Origin: Undibacterium sp. 5I1
GTDB lineage: Bacteria > Pseudomonadota > Gammaproteobacteria > Burkholderiales > Burkholderiaceae_D
NCBI RefSeq assembly: GCF_034314085.1
Contig: NZ_JAVIWI010000001.1
Coordinates: forward strand, 372,001 to 436,000
Direction of reading: 5' to 3'
DNA: 64,000 nt
Shown here piece by piece: positions 25,753 to 33,836 of this stretch (position 1 is its first letter; each line of letters opens with the position of its first letter). The notes below the pieces were generated by a model. That model ran no database searches. It saw only the letters and a program-made list of their open reading frames with translations, and was not told the origin of the DNA. A program made the translations under genes and the position numbers.

Positions 25753-26594
25753 ATGCTTGTACTACTGATCGCCCCACCCATTGCAATTGCATGGATATCT
25801 GCAAGCGCCATCAAATTGACCTTTCCTATGAGACTCCCACTGTTGACATCTGATTTAGTAATAAAGCGATTGATGGCGAGCATATTGCCACCGATCCTGA
25901 TCATGCTATCACTCGCCAGTTTGTTGCTCAGCAAATCAGCGATTGCGCAATCGGTACCAGATACCTTAAGTCAGCGACTCATGGCATGCACTTCCTGTCA
26001 CGGCAAACAAGGAAGGGCGACCAATGATGGTTACTATCCGCGTATCGCAGGAAAACCAGAGGGATATCTACTAAATCAGCTAAAAAATTTCAGAGATGGT
26101 AAGCGCGTTTATCCTGTGATGACCTATATGGTGGGTAATATGTCAGATGCTTATCTGCAAGAGATCGCCGCGTTTTTCTCTGAGCAGCATCCGCCTTATC
26201 CATCCCCGCAGCAATTGGATATTCCAGCGGCCTCGATTGAGCGTGGACGGCAATTAGTGCAGCAAGGTGATAAGCAAAAAAAATCCCAGCCTGTGTTGCG
26301 TGTCATGGCGACAAAATGACAGGTGTCGCCCCGTTTATTCCCGGCTTGCTTGGGTTGCCGCGTGATTACATTAATGGACAACTTGGTGCTTGGCAAACAG
26401 GCAGTAGGCACGCGCATGCGCCCGATTGCATGGAACAGATCGCAAAAAAATTAAGTCCTCAGGATGTGAGTGCAGTATCCGCATGGCTCGCATCCCAGGC
26501 ATTGCCCGCCGATCCGCTACCGATTGCAACCAGAGATATGACCGCATCTTTGCCTATGCGTTGCGGCAGCGTGCCATCAATGGGAGCTAAGTAA
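25753..26594 (+). pseudogene. Two-haem cytochrome c (c4-like), split by a frameshift at an A8 run
   Basis: The first frame (to 26319) carries an export signal, the first haem site MACTSCHGKQG and the ORGANISATION of a c4-type protein; the second frame (26316-26594) continues TGVAPFIPGLLGLPRDYINGQLGAWQTG, the normal continuation. The joining point is a run of eight A at 26276-26283: with one more A the sequence reads on as IPACVACHGDKMTGVAP and restores the second CxxCH haem site (26292-26306), which is otherwise out of frame. So the gene is either mutated, affected by a base-call error, or rescued by slippage. The start is uncertain: ATG 25753, 25828 or 25873, the last giving the neatest signal peptide. 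The next gene, a three-haem cytochrome, begins immediately after the stop. Confidence 0.8.
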
Positions 26595-27923
26595 ATGAAG
26601 CGTATTTTCTTGGCTATCTTAGTGGTATTGGCGGCGGGTACTTCTGCTTTATTTGCGTATGGTTATTTTTTAGGCGATACCGTTGTTATACGTTCGGAAC
26701 AGCCTGCGTCATCTGCATCAACAACGACTGTCTATGTCGCATCACAGATTACTAAAGGTGAATATCTCGCGCGCGCGGCCAATTGCATGGGCTGCCACAC
26801 CACGCGAGGCGGATTTGCCTACGCTGGCGGTCGAGTGATTTCTTCTGAGTTTGGTGATTTTGTGTCGCCTAACTTAACCCCAGACGTTGCTACCGGTATC
26901 GGTAGCTGGAATGCCGATCAGTTTTGGAATGCATTGCATAACGGCAGATCCAAAGATGATCGCCTGCTTTATCCAGCGTTTCCTTTCACCAGTTACACCC
27001 AGATGACGCGTGAAGATGCTGATGCAATGTTTGCTTACTTCAAATCAATTCCAGCGATTAAGCGCGAGAATCAGGCACATACTTTGCGTTTTCCGTACGA
27101 TCAACGGCCGTTGCTGGCGTTCTGGCGTGCATTGTATTTTCGCCCTGGCGAATATCAGAGCGATAGCAAACAAAGTGTCGACTGGAATCGCGGCGCTTAT
27201 CTGGTAAAAGGCCTCGCGCATTGTGGCGCATGCCATACCAGTCGCAATGCACTTGGTGCTAGCGATGGTGCAAATGAATTAGGTGGGGCAATAATGCCAA
27301 TCAGTCGCTGGTATGCACCCTCGTTAGTTGCGCAGGATGAAGCTGCGTTAAGCACTTGGTCGAGTAACGACATCAGCACCTTGTTACGCACTGGTGTATC
27401 AGAAAAAGCCCATGCATCAGGGCCAATGGCGGAAGTCGTTTCGAATAGTTTGCAATATCTTAGCGACGGCGATATTCATGCGATGACCAGCTATTTACGA
27501 TCATTGCCTGGCAAGGCTGCGCCCAACGCAGATGTTTTGGATCGCGCTATTGCTACCCGAGGCGAAAGCAAAGAAGAGATGGCGCGCATCATGCTCGAAG
27601 GCGGCAGCATTTATAAAAATCACTGTATCGATTGTCATGGTGCGGAAGGCAAAGGGGCAGGTTCGGTTTATCCTGCACTAAAAGCTAATCCAGCAGTTTT
27701 AATGTCGAACGCTGGTAATCCTATCCGTATCATCTTGTCAGGCGGCTTCCCTGCAACAACTGCAGGCAATCCAAGGCCGTACGGCATGCCTCCATTTGCG
27801 CCGACCTTGACCGATGGCGAGGTCGCGTTGGTGTTGTCCTACATACGCAACGCATGGGGCAATCAGGCGGGCGTTGTCAGTGCTTCAGAAGTTAATCGTT
27901 ACCGGACAGCACCGTTGGATTAA
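26595..27923 (+). CDS. Three-haem cytochrome c (membrane-anchored, dehydrogenase electron-transfer subunit type)
   Basis: A 442-residue exported cytochrome with three CxxCH sites: CMGCH at 64-68, CGACH at 210-214 and CIDCH at 344-348. The N-terminus (about 4-26) is one hydrophobic segment that may stay as an anchor. The layout matches the cytochrome c subunit of alcohol, gluconate or aldehyde dehydrogenases, which passes electrons from a periplasmic oxidoreductase to the respiratory chain. No dehydrogenase subunit lies beside it. It directly follows the frameshifted two-haem gene, with no gap, so the two form an operon. Confidence 0.9.
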   Translation: MKRIFLAILVVLAAGTSALFAYGYFLGDTVVIRSEQPASSASTTTVYVASQITKGEYLARAANCMGCHTTRGGFAYAGGRVISSEFGDFVSPNLTPDVATGIGSWNADQFWNALHNGRSKDDRLLYPAFPFTSYTQMTREDADAMFAYFKSIPAIKRENQAHTLRFPYDQRPLLAFWRALYFRPGEYQSDSKQSVDWNRGAYLVKGLAHCGACHTSRNALGASDGANELGGAIMPISRWYAPSLVAQDEAALSTWSSNDISTLLRTGVSEKAHASGPMAEVVSNSLQYLSDGDIHAMTSYLRSLPGKAAPNADVLDRAIATRGESKEEMARIMLEGGSIYKNHCIDCHGAEGKGAGSVYPALKANPAVLMSNAGNPIRIILSGGFPATTAGNPRPYGMPPFAPTLTDGEVALVLSYIRNAWGNQAGVVSASEVNRYRTAPLD

Positions 27924-27961
27924 ATTGAATACCATTACCATATAGATTGATCAGGATAACA

Positions 27962-28354
27962 ATGTTACTCGCCCTCTCTTTTTTGCCATTGTTACTGATG
28001 CCATGCATCTTCGCATTGCTCATCAAACTGGCAGCTTTTTTGTATAAACGTACACAGTTACGCTGGACTCATGCATTGATATACGGCGTCATTGTCTCTG
28101 TATTGAGTACGATTGCAACGATATTAAATAATCTCACTGGCAGAGTCTTACCGGTTTACTTCGCTTTTATTATTGGCTTAGCCTTACAGTTATTGCTGGG
28201 TGGATGGTATCTGGGACCAAAAGCCACCAACACAGATAACGCTCTTATTCTATTTAAAGGTGGCGTCATATTGTCATTGATCAGCTATCTGTTGGTTGTC
28301 GTGACTGGTATATTGGCCGCAATTTTCATTCCGATTTTTTATCAAATGCACTAG
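27962..28354 (+). CDS. Small integral membrane protein, unknown
   Basis: A 130-residue hydrophobic protein with about four membrane segments (roughly 1-25, 38-60, 65-87, 100-127) and a short basic loop around 27-37. The start ATG 27962 follows AGGA; it comes 38 bases after the cytochrome gene and could share its transcript. I do not recognise a family. No catalytic motif is visible. Confidence 0.6.
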   Translation: MLLALSFLPLLLMPCIFALLIKLAAFLYKRTQLRWTHALIYGVIVSVLSTIATILNNLTGRVLPVYFAFIIGLALQLLLGGWYLGPKATNTDNALILFKGGVILSLISYLLVVVTGILAAIFIPIFYQMH

Positions 28355-28390
28355 ATTTCCTTGTTTGAAAAATAGACTCTGCAATGAAAG

Positions 28391-29131
28391 GTGGTTCTTT
28401 TGGATCTTCAGCTATCAGGTCTTCATGCCATTGTAACCGGTGGATCTGCCGGAATAGGCGCGGCGATTGTCCATGCTCTGGCGAGTGAAGGTTGCACGGT
28501 TTCTTTTTGCGCCAGAGGTCAGGCGCAGATTGACAGATCACTTCGTTTAGTTGAGCAACTTCCCGGAACTGTTCGTGGCTACGTTGTTGATGTGACTAAG
28601 ATCGACGATTTTAAAACGTGGATGGCTGAGATCGGTAATGTTGATATTTTCATTCCGAACGTGAGCGCGATCAGTATGGATTGGGCCGCTAGTATCAAAA
28701 CAGATATTCAGGCGACGGTCAACACAACAGAGGCAGTCATTCCATATCTGCAAAAATCTTCTCATGCTGCAATCACATACATTGGCTCTAAAGCAGGCTC
28801 GCTGGAGGCACCGACCTCTGCACCTTATGGAGCAGCAAAAGCGGCAATGGTGCATTACATGAAATCCCTAGCCACGCGTTTGCTGCCGACAATTCGGGTG
28901 AATACAGTCTCTCCCGGGGACACCTTATTTGACGGTGGATTATGGGATCGCGTAAGTCGAGAAGAACCTGAGGCTTTCGAAAAAGTTGTTAAACGCAACC
29001 CCATGCGGCGCCTAGCTACAGCAGAAGAGATTGCGCGAGTTGTCGCTTTTATTTCCAGTCCCGCAGCAAGTTTTGTCGCAGGTGCAAATTGGTATGTTGA
29101 TGGAGGTTCAGTCAATCATGTGCAGTTTTAA
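28391..29131 (+). CDS. Short-chain dehydrogenase/reductase (SDR)
   Basis: A 246-residue classical SDR using NAD(P). The TGGSAGIG cofactor motif is at about 16-23, the catalytic YGAAK (Tyr-x3-Lys) is present with a Ser in the strand before it (ITYIGSKAGS), and the C-terminus FVAGANWYVDGG is typical. The NNAG motif is replaced by PNVSA, slightly unusual. The start is uncertain: GTG 28391, or TTG 28400 with AAAGGTGG upstream. Substrate unknown. Confidence 0.88.
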   Translation: MVLLDLQLSGLHAIVTGGSAGIGAAIVHALASEGCTVSFCARGQAQIDRSLRLVEQLPGTVRGYVVDVTKIDDFKTWMAEIGNVDIFIPNVSAISMDWAASIKTDIQATVNTTEAVIPYLQKSSHAAITYIGSKAGSLEAPTSAPYGAAKAAMVHYMKSLATRLLPTIRVNTVSPGDTLFDGGLWDRVSREEPEAFEKVVKRNPMRRLATAEEIARVVAFISSPAASFVAGANWYVDGGSVNHVQF

Positions 29132-29156
29132 ATGCCGACTCTGTGATTTCATGTAA

Positions 29157-30767
29157 TTACATTTCAAGCACATGGCTGCAGTCATCGGTTGGTCGCGCAA
29201 GATAGCTGTTTAACCAGTTAAATACTTTGCCTGCGTTATCTTCAATTTGCTCGCCAAAACCGTGCGATGACAGTAAGGCGATACCGTTGGTATGTGCCAG
29301 TATGCCAGGGCGTAATATTAAGTTCTGTGCGTTGTCATCGGTTGCTGTTACGTAAAGCGAATTGAGCCATTTTTCTAGCAGTGGCGCGAGTACCAGATTA
29401 TGTGATGAGACGATCACCAGACCTTTTTGTGCTAGTGTTTTTAATACCGCTGCTGCGGCAGAAACTGATTCGCTATGGTTGGTCCCGCGGAAAATTTCAT
29501 CGATGATGTAAATACCCTGATGCATCCCATTGGCTGCGGTAAGTAATTCTTTGGCACGTCGCAGTTCTGCGATGTACAGACTCTCGCCACCCATTAAAGA
29601 ATCTTCATTTTGCATACTTGCATAGACTGGACGTGTTGATACGCTGGCGGTCTTGGCATAACAAAATCCAAATGCACGGGCGACGATCAGATTTAGTCCT
29701 ATGGTGCGTAGCAGGGTACTTTTACCAATGCCATTTTCGCCGGAAATAAATGCACCCTTAGACTCCAGCCCAATTGATAGCGGTCGCGCCTGATGTAGCA
29801 GTGGATGTACTGCCTCCGTAAATGCAAGCTGCTTATATTGATGGCGCTCTGCCCAGCAAGTAATTTTTTGATCTAGCAGATGACGTGCTAAAGCGATATC
29901 CGCTTCTAAATTCGATACACGTAAATAACAGTCGCGTAGAAAATCGATGTTGGCATAGACGTGCAATACACTCTTAAAATAATGCCTGACATTCGCTATC
30001 ATTAACCAGTCGATATACGCTCTGGTGCCGGGGATGATGGCATCAATACTGGGCAGTCGTGTTAATTTCCGGTTGATTCTTCCGGCACGGACACTATTGT
30101 CTGCAAACTCTTTCAGATCTATTTCTGTACGTTTCCCAAGCACACTGCATACGCCCAATAACTGATTGAGTGAGCGCATGGAGTGATTCCAAAGATGCAT
30201 CGCCGAATGATAATGAATCTGTATGGCAAACAGTCCTAGCAGCGAGAGTGACGCAGTTATCCAGGCGAATGGATGCAGCAATGTTGCACCGAGCGATACA
30301 AAAAATGTCGCAGCCACCGTCCATATATAGCGATGCCAGACAGGTAAGCTGATCTGATTTGAATCGCTAAATAATAAGCTCGCAATTTCAGCGTCGGCTT
30401 TGCGCAGGTTTTGGAAAACATGATGTAGCTCGTCCAGCACAACCGGGTCTTGCATCAGTGTTTGCAGTCGCTCAGTCAGCTTTGCACATTGCTTATCGCC
30501 GAGCCCAGTACGCAAGCGTTGATACAGTATCTGTTGTCCAAAAATACTGACTTCTTTTGATAATAGTGTTGCGTATTGCTGTACCAATAAATCTTTCCAA
30601 GTTTGCTCATCAATCGTATGTGCGTCGGGATTTAGTGTGACGCTATGTAATTGCCCGATCTGCTTTACAGAAAATGAATGATCAAGTGAGTCTGGCTCGG
30701 GTAAAACTAAAAAACGAATCCAGCGGATAAAATTTTTCCAGGAAAATTGCAGTGATGATGTGGACAT
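29157..30767 (-). CDS. Membrane-associated MutS-family ATPase
   Basis: A 536-residue protein whose C-terminal half is the MutS domain V ATPase: Walker A GENGIGKST (343-351), the MutS-type SMQNEDSLMGGESLY region, Walker B IIDEIFRGTN (421-430) with the MutS-specific follow-on Ser-rich segment, and VIVSSHNL. There is no mismatch-binding domain I. Two hydrophobic helices at about 147-166 and 168-186 suggest membrane attachment. It is thus not a mismatch-repair MutS but one of the MutS-like ATPases of unknown role. It starts at ATG 30767 and is convergent with the SDR gene. Confidence 0.82.
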   Translation of the reverse strand: MSTSSLQFSWKNFIRWIRFLVLPEPDSLDHSFSVKQIGQLHSVTLNPDAHTIDEQTWKDLLVQQYATLLSKEVSIFGQQILYQRLRTGLGDKQCAKLTERLQTLMQDPVVLDELHHVFQNLRKADAEIASLLFSDSNQISLPVWHRYIWTVAATFFVSLGATLLHPFAWITASLSLLGLFAIQIHYHSAMHLWNHSMRSLNQLLGVCSVLGKRTEIDLKEFADNSVRAGRINRKLTRLPSIDAIIPGTRAYIDWLMIANVRHYFKSVLHVYANIDFLRDCYLRVSNLEADIALARHLLDQKITCWAERHQYKQLAFTEAVHPLLHQARPLSIGLESKGAFISGENGIGKSTLLRTIGLNLIVARAFGFCYAKTASVSTRPVYASMQNEDSLMGGESLYIAELRRAKELLTAANGMHQGIYIIDEIFRGTNHSESVSAAAAVLKTLAQKGLVIVSSHNLVLAPLLEKWLNSLYVTATDDNAQNLILRPGILAHTNGIALLSSHGFGEQIEDNAGKVFNWLNSYLARPTDDCSHVLEM

Positions 30768-30925
30768 ACAGCCCTTAGCTAGCGAAGTGTGTAGCAGAAT
30801 GTAAATGGGAATTACGTAAATGCGTGCGCGTTGATTCGCTAGATGTAGCTTTGAGCCAAGATATCAAGAGAGGTGCAAAAGGATACGCAATATGGCGGTA
30901 GAAATTTAGCCAAGGTCATCGCGGG

Positions 30926-31054
30926 TATTTGTCAACGCAGTTCGAAACACGTTTGCCCGGTAGTGTCTGCAACGGACTTTTCTTCGCGCATAGAGGAAGA
31001 TAGTATATTTCCCCGTGGACTAGTTATGGTGACTGGCACTGTTCTGATTTAATC
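30926..31054. repeat. Degenerate duplicate of the region 32729-32819
   Basis: Both segments share TCAACGCAGTT/TTAACGCAGTT, CGTTT.CCCGGT, GC.ACGGACT and GCACTGTTCTGATT/ACACTGTTCTGATT. This copy has about 40 extra bases in the middle. On the minus strand it encodes IKSEQC followed by a stop, matching the IESEQC ending of the 32788 gene, so it is a remnant of that gene tail. Confidence 0.7.
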
Positions 31055-31157
31055 TCTAACGTATGTTGCATTCAAACTTTCAAATTCTATTGCGTTGTTT
31101 ATTACGTATTTCCTAACATCGGTTTAGCCAACGCTAATATCCTTTCAACTTATCAAA

Positions 31158-31373
31158 TTGCATAGCATGACTGTGGTACCCGCCTGGCGCCAGCTTGTCG
31201 CAACAAAATACAGCCAGTACCGCCATGGCGCTGTGGAAGAAGCAGTGATTCGCCGCGAACTGGCCGAGGAGTGCGAAGCGCGAGCCAATCAGGTCTGGCT
31301 CAACTTTGCTCAGGTCATCACACGCCATGTCGTAAGCGGGCAATTGAATGGAGCCGCATTGATCATTTGGTAG
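31158..31373 (+). CDS. Possible small protein or gene fragment
   Basis: The frame reads MTVVPAWRQLVATKYSQYRH from the internal ATG at 31167, with GC-rich third codon positions and two amphipathic helices with charged residues (EEAVIRRELAEECEARANQV). Codon pattern suggests genuine or formerly genuine coding sequence, but there is no good ribosome-binding site and no recognised family. It could be the tail of a lost gene. Confidence 0.35.
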   Translation: MHSMTVVPAWRQLVATKYSQYRHGAVEEAVIRRELAEECEARANQVWLNFAQVITRHVVSGQLNGAALIIW

Positions 31374-31569
31374 CGATGCCTGAGTCAACGAAGTTACACA
31401 AAGTGGATCGAAAAAGCTTAGCAAAGACATCGGTTTTGAGCATAAACTAATCTCAGTGCTTAAATTTTTTTCAACCTGCCATGGCGCAATGCGACTATAA
31501 CAATCGCGCTGATGTCCGATTTCTCTGCAGTACTTCGCTGGCTCATCTTTTGTGGCCTACTGTTCCCAC

Positions 31570-32523
31570 CTACAACTGCGGCACATTGCCCTTGGCTTTA
31601 TCTTGCTCGTCGCGGCGCTTCATCTCGGCGCCCGCAGCCTTGGCATTGACGACGCCAATATCATGCACCAGCCACGGGGCGGCCATGGATACGGAGTAGC
31701 TATCGACCAAGCCCGACCTAGGAGCCAAGTGCGACGTAACCATAATATTTAGCGCACAGTTGGGAGAAGGATGGAGCAACATCGCATTCACTTCGGGGGC
31801 GCCGGGTATCAAATCCCCCTGGCATGGACTGTCGGAATTGGGCCCTCTGTCGTTCATGCTGAGTTTGCCGTTCATGTCGTAGCGCCACTTCGCTATCCCG
31901 AGAAAATCCGGACGCGTTGCGTTGTCGATTCCTTGTGCATCGAATTTCGCTGCGACAGAGCGCTGCAGTACGGCCACTGGGATCGCTTTGTCTGACGGCA
32001 GGTTTGTGAAGGCCCGCAACACCATGAATACGGCTCCAGCCTCGTTGTACAACAGGACGAACTTCTCACCGCTGCCGTAAGAGTCGCCAGGCGAGGTGGT
32101 TCGCACATCGGCCTCAACACCGTTGAAACTAGAACTCATCCAGGTAAAATCGGTCTTTTTGAACTTGAAATTCGGATTGGCCTTGAGTGCAAGACGGCGC
32201 GCTTCATCGATATTCATACCAATCTTGATGCCAGCAATATCTGGCAAATTAAGTTTTGCTAGCACTGCGCTGACCTCGGCTGAATCGGGTCCTTCCGAGC
32301 TATTACGCGACGGACTGTTACTCCTGCCCGCTGCGTTGCCGGATGTGGCCGACTTTCCAGAGCCCGCCCTGTTGCCGCTCGCGGATACGGTAGCGGGGGC
32401 TTGATTCTGGGTTGAGATGTTGTCTGTGATGATCTTCTTTAGATCAATCGTTGTACCCGCATGGGCTGCCAGCGGTGCCGCGAGTGCCAGTATTGATACG
32501 AGGGTTGATACAGCTTGCTTCAT
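31570..32523 (-). CDS. Exported hypothetical protein
   Basis: A 317-residue exported protein. The signal peptide is clear (STLVSILALAAPLAAHA, cleaved after AHA), followed by a Ser/Asn/Gly-rich linker (about 40-85) and a globular part that starts LNLPDIAGIKIGMNIDEARRLAL. That GIKIGM-DEAR pattern resembles domains of periplasmic proteins, but I do not recognise a named family. Two Cys are in NSDSPCQGD and SPNCALN. GC content is visibly higher than in the flanking genes and the gene lies between two copies of a short duplication, which suggests an inserted segment. Confidence 0.65.
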   Translation of the reverse strand: MKQAVSTLVSILALAAPLAAHAGTTIDLKKIITDNISTQNQAPATVSASGNRAGSGKSATSGNAAGRSNSPSRNSSEGPDSAEVSAVLAKLNLPDIAGIKIGMNIDEARRLALKANPNFKFKKTDFTWMSSSFNGVEADVRTTSPGDSYGSGEKFVLLYNEAGAVFMVLRAFTNLPSDKAIPVAVLQRSVAAKFDAQGIDNATRPDFLGIAKWRYDMNGKLSMNDRGPNSDSPCQGDLIPGAPEVNAMLLHPSPNCALNIMVTSHLAPRSGLVDSYSVSMAAPWLVHDIGVVNAKAAGAEMKRRDEQDKAKGNVPQL

Positions 32524-32728
32524 GTGTGCTCCGTCAAAAGGAAATTAGGGGGGGCAGTCGCCGTGCATACGGCAAACGTAGCCCTTCCATTGAAACATAA
32601 ACTTGATTTAATTTCAACATTTCGCATTGCTGTAGAGTGATGCGCAATTGATGTGACTATTTTGAATGAAGTCAAACTGACGTATTTTGAGAGTGGCGGC
32701 ATTTCTTGCAGCTCACGATATCGATAGT

Positions 32729-32819
32729 GTTTGTTAACGCAGTTGGCAACGCGTTTACCCGGTGGTATTTGCGACGGACTGGATTAGTTACAGCAAATGA
32801 CACTGTTCTGATTCAATCA
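32729..32819. repeat. Right copy of the 31/32.7-kb duplication
   Basis: Matches 30926-31054 with the words listed there. It includes the last codons of the NAD(P)-binding protein gene (stop at 32788) and about 60 bases beyond. Confidence 0.7.
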
Positions 32820-33441
32820 CTATTACGCCGGGCGTGGCTTTTAAGGCCGCACTAATCATGGTTGCTGCTACTTTGCTCGTGGTGACCGGGCGTAGACGTT
32901 TTGGGACGAGTGGTCCTAATAATTTACTGAAACTGATTGCAAACGATTCCCCCCATCGTTTTTCTGGGCGTTCGCCACCGTCCAATAGCGAGGGACGGAC
33001 TAGCGTCAGAGATATAAATCCCAATCCCGCCAGATCACGTTCGGTTTCTGCTTTGACGCATAGATAAAATGAACTGGCATTGAGTTTGGCGCCCATGGAT
33101 GAGTTGAGTACAAAGCAGGTGGTACTGGCAGCAAATGCATATTTCGCTGCATCCACCACATAATCATGATCTACCCGATAAAACGCAGCTTGTGACCCAG
33201 CCTGGCGCATGGTGGTGCCAAGCGCGCAGAGAACGGCATCTGCTTTCCACCATAGGGCATCAGCTGGTAGCTGATCAAAATCGATAATCGGATTTTCTAG
33301 CTTAGCGTGGCGACGTTGGACATCTGCTAGCGGGCGTCGGGTGGGCGCGATGATATGACTGATGCTGTCATTAGCCAGCGCTTGCACCAAAATTTGTTGC
33401 CCTACCAAACCACTGGCGCCGAGTACGATGAGGCGGGTCAT
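32788..33441 (-). CDS. NAD(P)-binding oxidoreductase (HTATIP2/YbjT-like)
   Basis: A 217-residue Rossmann-fold protein of the NAD(P)H-binding, atypical SDR type. GASGLVGQQIL at 8-18 binds the cofactor; APTRRPL follows beta 2, and ALGTTM is after beta 4. A Tyr-x3-Lys-like element, YLCVKAETER, is at about 128-137 and LVRPSLLDGGERPEKRWGE is characteristic of this subgroup. Function not assigned beyond oxidoreductase. The last codons lie inside a duplicated segment. Confidence 0.8.
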   Translation of the reverse strand: MTRLIVLGASGLVGQQILVQALANDSISHIIAPTRRPLADVQRRHAKLENPIIDFDQLPADALWWKADAVLCALGTTMRQAGSQAAFYRVDHDYVVDAAKYAFAASTTCFVLNSSMGAKLNASSFYLCVKAETERDLAGLGFISLTLVRPSLLDGGERPEKRWGESFAISFSKLLGPLVPKRLRPVTTSKVAATMISAALKATPGVIVIESEQCHLL

Positions 33442-33675
33442 AAGCGACTTTCACAAAATAAATAGGATGCGTTGAGTTTGATCAAGATGCCATAGCGACG
33501 ATTAGTGTATCGCTGAAACGAATATGTTTGCAGAAGATTGTCTGGCGAACCGCCTTAGGCATAAGAGCCGATTTCTTGCGCTGACCGTACGCTAGTACGG
33601 AACCGTTTTGAAGCACAGCTGATTTTTACGGCGGCAGTTCCAAGCTTTCAGGACAATATTTCTACCTGAATTGAA

Positions 33676-33760
33676 TATACTCCCTATTATTTTTATTAAA
33701 AATGTCGTAGTGTCCAATGATTATATGGACACTTAAAATATACTAGGTGATAGTATTTAT
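33676..33760. repeat. Intergenic palindromic repeat, copy 4
   Basis: TATACTCCCTATTATTTTTA, spacer, GTGTCCA core with TGGACAC, TTAAAATATACT, then AGTATTTAT. Inner stem arms remain complementary (GTGTCCA/TGGACAC) although the sequence changed from TTGTCCA/TGGACAA, a compensated change that supports selection or recent copying of the hairpin. Confidence 0.85.
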
Positions 33761-33800
33761 CATTCATCCTCTTGTCTGATCATAAAAAATACTATCACCT
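33745..33800. repeat. 14-bp inverted repeat beside repeat copy 4
   Basis: AGGTGATAGTATTT (33745-33758) and AAATACTATCACCT (33787-33800) are exact inverses with a 28-base spacer. The left arm is the end of repeat copy 4, so this looks like a second end of the element inserted in opposite orientation, or a hairpin that could act as a terminator for the minus-strand gene ending at 33837. Confidence 0.75.
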
Positions 33801-33836
33801 GCTACGATATATCACCAATTGTCTGCTACTTAGTGC

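Larger units (their letters stand above)
30768..31569. other. Mixed region left of the secreted-protein gene
   Basis: About 800 bases. It contains a degenerate copy (30926-31054) of the 3-prime end of the gene at 32788, and a possible gene fragment at 31158-31373. Base composition rises from about 31150 on. No promoter is distinctive. Confidence 0.4.
33442..33836. other. Intergenic region downstream of the oleate hydratase gene
   Basis: Holds palindromic repeat copy 4 (33676-33760), a 14-base inverted repeat at 33745-33800, and a small palindrome CCGTACGCTAGTACGG at about 33586-33601. No gene is supported. Confidence 0.5.

Noticed and set aside
32834..33067. Plus-strand frame within the NAD(P)-binding gene
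   Set aside because: Antisense of a well-supported Rossmann protein.
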